Assembly: GCA_016178595.1 (NCBI GenBank) | Contig: JACOSY010000009.1 | Location: 1 to 38,686, forward strand | Direction of reading: 5' to 3' | DNA length: 38,686 nucleotides | Source: Ignavibacteria bacterium | Lineage (GTDB): Bacteria > Bacteroidota > Ignavibacteria > UBA10030 > SZUA-254 | In this document: positions 34,875 through 38,686 of the stretch, one piece after another | Layout: the number at the start of each line of letters is the position of its first letter | How positions within the stretch are numbered: position 1 is the stretch's first letter | Translations under genes and position numbers: made by a program | The notes under the pieces: generated by a model | Told to the model about the DNA's origin: nothing | Databases searched by the model: none | What the model saw: the letters and a program-made list of their open reading frames with translations, nothing else

Positions 34875-35465
34875 TTACAACTCGATTTCTATCCCCAGTC
34901 CGAAACCAAACCAAGTGAGACTCGATCCACCGTCAAACGTATTGAATATGATCGGGTAGCTCGCGTTCGCATCAATAGTCATCTTTTCATCAATTCTGAA
35001 TTGAATACCGACGACAGGCTCTGCTCCGAATTTCGATGCGTTGTCGCTAATGGTAACATTATAACCGGAGACATTTGTGGATGCACTCTCGTTTATCAGA
35101 TACAAACCAAGGTTTATTGCTTGATAGACTCGGACATCGCTTGTGGTGAAAAAGAATCTGTCTCCTATCGTGATTGGGATAACATTGTAAGCAGTAGAAA
35201 AGCTCTGCCCCGATGCATAATCATAATAATCTTTACCACCAAAGTGGAAAAAACCTGACGAAAGTGTGAGTGCGAAATTATCTGAGATAGCGCGGAGAAG
35301 AGAACCTCTGCCAGCAAAACCGACGTTCGTCAAATCATTGAATTTACCTGTCGGCACGCCTCCAGCACCTTCGACTTGCACAAACCACCCAGTACTCGAT
35401 GATGGTTGACTGCTTGCTACGGAGGTTATGGTTACCAGCATACAAAATAAAGCAAAAGCTTTCAT
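34875..35465 (-). CDS. Cassette gene: outer-membrane beta-barrel protein
   Basis: This 196-residue protein has a signal peptide (MKAFALFCMLVTITSVASSQ) and alternating amphipathic strands (WFVQVEGAGGVPTG, FALTLSSGFFHFGG, DRFFFTTSDVRVYQAINLG), ending in an aromatic/glycine strand (FGLGIEIEL). This resembles small OmpA/OprF-like or porin-type barrels of Bacteroidota. GAGGAG precedes the ATG. It is flanked by 19-nt arms at 34844-34862 and 35513-35531 (18 of 19). Confidence 0.82.
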   Translation of the reverse strand: MKAFALFCMLVTITSVASSQPSSSTGWFVQVEGAGGVPTGKFNDLTNVGFAGRGSLLRAISDNFALTLSSGFFHFGGKDYYDYASGQSFSTAYNVIPITIGDRFFFTTSDVRVYQAINLGLYLINESASTNVSGYNVTISDNASKFGAEPVVGIQFRIDEKMTIDANASYPIIFNTFDGGSSLTWFGFGLGIEIEL

Positions 35466-35524
35466 GTTAATTCTCCTCGAATAGTTTTTAATGTTGATGA
35501 ATTAGGTTGCCTGTGGCGCATTGC

Positions 35525-35727
35525 GCTTAACGTTTGGCGTAACCACGCAGCGGTTTTGCGAACTCAAAACGATGCGGCGAAGGCCGCTACAAATGACTTA
35601 TTCATTTCGCGGCCGTAGCCGCACACCAAGAGTGAGCAAAACCGTTGAGCGACCTCAACTGTTGCTTTTAACATCGTTTCAGACGCGCCTATCAACAGAG
35701 GGAGCGACGTGGTTACGCCTGTTAGCT
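35525..35727. repeat. attC-like recombination site 9, with a nested REP-like hairpin
   Basis: GCTTAAC box (35525-35531), spacer GTTT, arm GGCGTAACCACG (35536-35547), inner stem CAGCGGTTTTGC (35548-35559) with GCAAAACCGTTG (35636-35647), then AGCG and a linker. The exact partner CGTGGTTACGCC (35708-35719), T and GTTAGCT (35721-35727) complete it. Between the inner arms lies an extra hairpin at 35573-35623 (TGCGGC...GCCGCA), making this site 203 bp. Confidence 0.87.
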
Positions 35728-35743
35728 GCAGCCGCATTCCCTC

Positions 35744-36505
35744 TTACTTGAGTTTCACTTCTTCAAATAGAAAATCAAATGGTGCAGCCGCCAGTGTCCG
35801 AAAGAGTGTATGAACCTCTCCGGCAAATGACCTTTTGTAAAAGAAGACATAGTCTCTTACAGAAAACCTCTTAAATCGAAGGATCTTAATTTGTGCTGAT
35901 GGGTCAATATGATCACGAATTTGAGTGAACCTTTGGACGTATCGATCCGATGGAGTTCTATCCCGATGGTTGTACACGATCAGTAACTGGCATGCCTGAA
36001 GGTAAGTTTGAATCTCATTCAGTAAGGCATATTTGATAGACCGAGTTTGAGTTGATTTGACTTTGGGAGTTTGAATCCCATTGTCTGGATCGAGAAACCC
36101 AACATCGACTGTTTGAAAAACAGACAATGATTGTCTGAACCAACTCTCTCTATCTACGGCCCTTTGGCTTGGATGGACCGCCTGGAAGGGGAGAGGCTTG
36201 GAAAAGAAAGTTGTCCGACTTGGTAAAATGCCCGATTGTTCAAGTGCATGAATGGACCGTGAGTTATTGACGACTCTCTTTAGAATGCCAAACAGGGTTG
36301 TGTCACATTCACTGAACTTTGTTGACTTCGAGTAGGATGGGTCGAGATAAGAAGTGTAACGCCCATCTCCAGAGCCTTGCTCAACTTTGTCAGTCCGGTA
36401 CCAATTGATGGCCAATCGGACCTGGCGGCTGCTGATCTGACTGAGTTGGCGAAGAAGCACAAACTTGCCAAAATCACCGACATCCCCGGCATACTTGTCT
36501 TGCAT
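35744..36505 (-). CDS. Cassette gene: conserved protein with DPDNG motif, function unknown
   Basis: This 253-residue soluble protein begins MQDKYAGDVGDFGKFVLLRQ and contains VGFLDPDNGIQ in its middle. I recall this conserved hypothetical type (N-terminal DKYAGDVGDxxK, central DPDNG) but know no established function. The DPDNG loop is reminiscent of a catalytic or ligand-binding loop; that is inference. The ATG at 36505 starts the conserved part, with a TTG at 36523 as alternative. Arms at 35721-35736 and 36533-36548 pair 15 of 16. Confidence 0.75.
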   Translation of the reverse strand: MQDKYAGDVGDFGKFVLLRQLSQISSRQVRLAINWYRTDKVEQGSGDGRYTSYLDPSYSKSTKFSECDTTLFGILKRVVNNSRSIHALEQSGILPSRTTFFSKPLPFQAVHPSQRAVDRESWFRQSLSVFQTVDVGFLDPDNGIQTPKVKSTQTRSIKYALLNEIQTYLQACQLLIVYNHRDRTPSDRYVQRFTQIRDHIDPSAQIKILRFKRFSVRDYVFFYKRSFAGEVHTLFRTLAAAPFDFLFEEVKLK

Positions 36506-36541
36506 AGTACTACGGACCTTCAATTAATCGCGTGCGGTTGC

Positions 36542-36668
36542 AGCTAACGTGTCGCAAAACACCGCAGCATTTTTGTGAGCATACGAATCTCATTCTCAGC
36601 GAACAAAAATGTTGAGCGAGGCTTTTCATACTGAGCCAATTCCAGCGTCGGTGTTTTGTGTGTTATGT
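36542..36668. repeat. attC-like recombination site 10
   Basis: AGCTAAC box (36542-36548), spacer GTGT, arm CGCAAAACACCG (36553-36564), an inner hairpin CAGCATTTTTGTG with CAAAAATGTTG, then AGCGAGGC and a linker. The partner CGGTGTTTTGTG (36649-36660, one G-T pair), T and GTTATGT (36662-36668) complete it. The stop of the upstream membrane-protein gene lies inside this site. Confidence 0.87.
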
Positions 36669-37288
36669 GAAGTTGGCTGAAGAGCCTCTTGCTTGGATTT
36701 TAGAATATTATATGCATCCAGCAGAGAAACATAATAGTTGAACAGCGTTCTCTGCCAGGTCATGATTGATAAAAGTGTGAATGGGATCGCTATAAGGAAA
36801 ATAATTAGATAAGCGATCCCCCAATAATAGTTTTCGGATATTGGGAGTTGCTTATAAATCGGGAGAAATCTTTTGAGAATAAAGAAAAGGGTACTAACGA
36901 TGATAATGATAAAATTGACAGAAGTTGATTTCAGCACTCTGGCCTGATTGAGCAATCGGTCCAAGTATTGTGCAACATCATTATTAAAGCAACGAATGTA
37001 TAACATCATATAATGAGGTTTTTCCGGAAACTCCAGTTTGCCGTGTCGCTTTATGACTTGGAGAGGATGAATGCCAGAAAAAAAGGGTGACACTACAAAA
37101 TTGTCGAAAATAAGTCCAAGAGTATAGGACACCGCAAATAACGTGATAGATATAACTGGTATCCAGTCCTTGAGAACTTCAAAATGGATCCATTCATAAC
37201 CCGCTATGCTAAAGGTGAGTAAGCAAATCCAAGTGAGAATTTGGAATCCAATAATTACGATTTCAACGAGTAAAGATTTAGCAGTCAT
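36626..37288 (-). CDS. Cassette gene: membrane protein of unknown function
   Basis: This 220-residue protein has four hydrophobic helices in two pairs: about residues 8-65 (IVIIGFQILTWICLLTFSIA; VISITLFAVSYTLGLIF) and 125-175 (FIIIIVSTLFFILKRF; IAYLIIFLIAIPFTLL). A conserved-looking soluble loop separates them. I do not recognise the family. The last 15 or so residues are encoded by the attC-like site. It is the first cassette next to the recombinase, flanked by arms at 36662-36681 and 37296-37316 (19 of 20). Confidence 0.72.
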   Translation of the reverse strand: MTAKSLLVEIVIIGFQILTWICLLTFSIAGYEWIHFEVLKDWIPVISITLFAVSYTLGLIFDNFVVSPFFSGIHPLQVIKRHGKLEFPEKPHYMMLYIRCFNNDVAQYLDRLLNQARVLKSTSVNFIIIIVSTLFFILKRFLPIYKQLPISENYYWGIAYLIIFLIAIPFTLLSIMTWQRTLFNYYVSLLDAYNILKSKQEALQPTSHNTQNTDAGIGSV

Positions 37289-38340
37289 ATGATTGTTTCA
37301 GCCAATTTCACATAACGTCGCGCGGGAAGTACGGCAGTGCGGGCGAACGTGAGCTGTTCTTGCTCACGATTCGACGGCACGCATTGACGTACTTCCCGAT
37401 GTTCCGCGCCGTTCGCGAAGCGAACAAGCGGAACAAGGGTGAACAATTTATGCTTTGGATCGGGGGGAAGATGTTCGTTATCCATAATCAGGAAATCGAG
37501 GGGGCTGAGGATTCGCTCCAACGAACGGTTGCTTACGTGCGTATAAATCTCAGTCGTTTTTACACTTTGATGCCCAAGCAATGCTTGAATATAACGCAGA
37601 TCGGTGCCACGTTCAAGCAAGTGCGTCGCAAAGGAATGCCGGAGCGTGTGCATCGATGCCGGCTTGGTAATTCTTGCTGCCTTTACAGCGCGTTCAGTAA
37701 CTGCCTGAAGACTGCGAGCTGCCAAATGATGATCCGCAGTGTGGCTGGGAAATAACCAACCGCTCGTTCCAAGATTATATTTCTTCCAGTAGAGAAGCAA
37801 CTGCTTCCTCAATGATTCGGGAAATATTGTATAGCGATCGCGTTTTCCCTTGGCTCCACGTATGTGGATGAGTCCTCGTTGTCCATCGATATCTTCTATC
37901 CGTAATTTCACCAATTCACTGACACGCAATCCGCATCCGTACGCGAGCATGAGCATCGTCCGGTGTTTGAGATTTGGTACACATGCGAATAGCCGTTTGA
38001 CTTCGTCCTCGTTCAGCACATCCGGCAGCTTTTTTTCCTTCAATGGACGTGGAAGAGATCCAATGACAAACGGTCGTTTGTACAAGTCGACATACAGCAA
38101 TCGTAACGCATTGAATACTTGATTCACCGTGCTCGCTGCTTGCTCCTCTTTTATGAGAAGATGAAGCAGGTAGTTTCGAATGTCATCATCAATCAGTTCT
38201 CGTGGATGACGGGGATGAAAATACCGTACAAACTTTCGAAGAGAACTGATATATGCTTTTATCGTCTTCAGACTATAGTTGCGGAGCCGTAGCTCGCGCC
38301 TGACCGTCTCGAACAATCCTTGCCGCTTCGCTTCAGACAT
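37285..38340 (-). CDS. Tyrosine recombinase of the cassette array (IntI/Xer-like, no IntI insertion)
   Basis: This 351-residue protein has a SAM-like core-binding domain (residues 8-95) and a catalytic domain with the full set R139, K164, H231, R234, H257 and Y266 (GCGLRVSEL, GAKGKRDRY, HTLRHSFATHLL, LLGHQSVKTTEIYTHV). Between PESL (175-178) and WLFPS (195-199) there are only about 16 residues. IntI1 has about 50 there, including the integron-specific additional domain. The ATG at 38340 has GGAGG upstream. From about residue 300 the frame runs into the 142-bp repeat, so the last 50 residues are repeat-encoded. It shares orientation with the cassettes, as in inverted integrons. Confidence 0.88.
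   Translation of the reverse strand: MSEAKRQGLFETVRRELRLRNYSLKTIKAYISSLRKFVRYFHPRHPRELIDDDIRNYLLHLLIKEEQAASTVNQVFNALRLLYVDLYKRPFVIGSLPRPLKEKKLPDVLNEDEVKRLFACVPNLKHRTMLMLAYGCGLRVSELVKLRIEDIDGQRGLIHIRGAKGKRDRYTIFPESLRKQLLLYWKKYNLGTSGWLFPSHTADHHLAARSLQAVTERAVKAARITKPASMHTLRHSFATHLLERGTDLRYIQALLGHQSVKTTEIYTHVSNRSLERILSPLDFLIMDNEHLPPDPKHKLFTLVPLVRFANGAEHREVRQCVPSNREQEQLTFARTAVLPARRYVKLAETII
37303..37444. repeat. 142-bp repeat copy 3 (candidate attI-adjacent empty cassette)
   Basis: It is identical to 34641-34782. It contains the ACATAAC box (37310-37316), a long hairpin with GGGAAGTACG and CGTACTTCCC arms and an inner CGTGAGC/GCTCACG. It ends in a compact hairpin at 37401-37434 where GTTCCGC and GCGGAAC arms are separated by almost nothing. 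It abuts the recombinase coding end, where an integron would have its attachment site. Confidence 0.82.
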
Positions 38341-38354
38341 TTCTCCTCCCTCCC
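38341..38354 (-). promoter_or_regulatory. Strong ribosome-binding site of the recombinase
   Basis: On the minus strand GGGAGGGAGGAGAA lies directly before the ATG at 38340. It supports this start over the ATG at 38466, whose reading would pass through the leader hairpin. Confidence 0.8.
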
Positions 38355-38356
38355 AT

Positions 38357-38401
38357 AAAAAACCCGTAGATTGAAAACGCTGGTCGTTTCGTCCTACGGG
38401 T
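38357..38401 (-). terminator. Terminator-like hairpin in the recombinase leader
   Basis: On the minus strand ACCCGTAG (38401-38394) pairs perfectly with CTACGGGT (38369-38362). A second inner pair GAAACG/CGTTTTC closes the loop, and TTTTT follows (38361-38357). It sits just upstream of the recombinase RBS. It may attenuate recombinase expression, or be the terminator of an upstream gene, although none is visible on that strand. Confidence 0.6.
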
Positions 38402-38591
38402 CTCAAGAATAATATCTTCTGTTCAAACCCTCCGCACGACCATCCCAGCAAACGTCCCATAAACAAAACGTTATTGGGACCACTCTAAGACTAAGCTAAA
38501 CTGATTAGGTCGAATGTAAGAGTTCTCCATCGCAATGTCAAATCAACGCATTGACTCATTAAAAATCTAAATAAAACGGAGGTATTGCCTC
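38402..38591. other. Intergenic region between recombinase leader and right-edge ORF
   Basis: AT-rich, with no gene. It presumably holds divergent promoters for the recombinase and the rightmost ORF. An AACGTTATTGG stretch near 38468 resembles the core boxes of the cassette sites, but it lacks any stem. I see no LexA-type box. Confidence 0.3.
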
Positions 38592-38686
38592 ATGGAAAAA
38601 TCTAAACGAAAATTGCTGGAAGATTCCCTATATCCTGCACGGGGAAGCATTCCATTCACCAGAGCAGGAGTAAAGGATGTCCTTGA
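38592..38686 (+). CDS. Start of an unidentified gene (cut by window edge)
   Basis: An ATG at 38592 follows CGGAGG (38578-38583) and stays open to the edge for 31 codons, beginning MEKSKRKLLEDSLYPARGSI and continuing PFTRAGVKDVL. The good Shine-Dalgarno suggests a real gene. The visible part is too short to identify. Confidence 0.5.
   Translation, partial: MEKSKRKLLEDSLYPARGSIPFTRAGVKDVL

Larger units (their letters stand above)
26826..38340 (-). mobile_element. Integron-like gene-cassette array with tyrosine recombinase
   Basis: Eleven genes, all on the minus strand, alternate with structured repeats, and a tyrosine recombinase stands at the upstream (right) end facing the same way. The repeats share a fixed fold, and most cassette genes are bracketed by private inverted arms. 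Gene contents are unrelated to each other and differ in base composition. Two empty cassettes are also present (the near-identical 142-bp repeat and 31603-31761). The left end is sharp, at a GTTATGC box at 26826. Confidence 0.85.

Noticed and set aside
26826-37444. CRISPR array
   Set aside because: Repeats are long, divergent, spaced by whole genes and lack uniform spacers; no cas genes are seen.
37285-38340. Classical class-type IntI integrase
   Set aside because: The IntI-specific insertion between PESL and the WLFPS region is not present, and the orientation relative to cassettes differs from class 1-3 integrons.
38402-38520. LexA-controlled promoter for the recombinase
   Set aside because: No convincing SOS box is visible in the leader.

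Overview
The window looks like a chromosomal segment from a bacterium of the Bacteroidota/Chlorobiota superphylum (Ignavibacteria- or Kapabacteria-like). The reasons are the mid-GC composition, several TAnnTTTG-type promoter motifs, a bacillithiol-type BshA, a SUF operon with an Rrf2 regulator and SufU, and cassette proteins typical of that group (VOC, DUF3224, DUF6624, DUF4440). The lineage is an inference; no rRNA is present.

Positions 1-26760 are mostly core genome. The left edge cuts an IS30-family transposase. An MgtC-like membrane protein and bshA follow on the minus strand, then a long plus-strand run. Its first part is a complete SUF iron-sulphur locus: an Rrf2 regulator, an IscS-type desulfurase, a 97-residue unknown, sufB, sufC, sufD, sufS, sufU, sufT and a SufA-type carrier. 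It continues with Mn-type superoxide dismutase, a zinc-ribbon protein, a 34-residue basic protein, folP, cdaA (c-di-AMP), pcm, miaA, a TSUP permease, tRNA-Pro(CGG), a CheY-like protein, der, a CoA-disulfide-reductase-like flavoprotein and upp. After a minus-strand response regulator come relA/spoT, an HU-like gene, ruvX and an AlbA_2 protein. A minus-strand ferredoxin-reductase-like flavoenzyme closes the core part.

Positions 26826-38340 form an integron-like gene-cassette array. Eleven mostly unrelated genes, all on the minus strand, are separated by large structured repeats. Six complete repeats have the same geometry: a 7-nt box ending AAC, 4 nt (GTNY), a 12-bp stem arm, an inner hairpin followed by TTGAG, a linker, the complementary 12-nt arm, a single T, and a 7-nt box beginning GTT. 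The stem sequences differ completely between sites but stay complementary, so the fold rather than the sequence is conserved, as in integron attC sites. Most cassette genes are also bracketed by their own 15-25 bp inverted arms, which pair across the gene and not with the neighbouring cassette. This is the footprint of precise cassette exchange at the GTT box.

A tyrosine recombinase lies at the upstream end of the array, in the same orientation as the cassettes. It has all catalytic residues but appears to lack the roughly 30-residue insertion that defines integron integrases. Its 3' end runs directly into a 142-bp repeat also found inside the array. The recombinase, site geometry, empty cassettes and a terminator-like hairpin in the recombinase leader together suggest an integron-like system distinct from classical integrons. 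The cassette genes encode secreted or membrane proteins, a putative metallopeptidase, a VOC protein, an amidohydrolase and proteins of unknown function.
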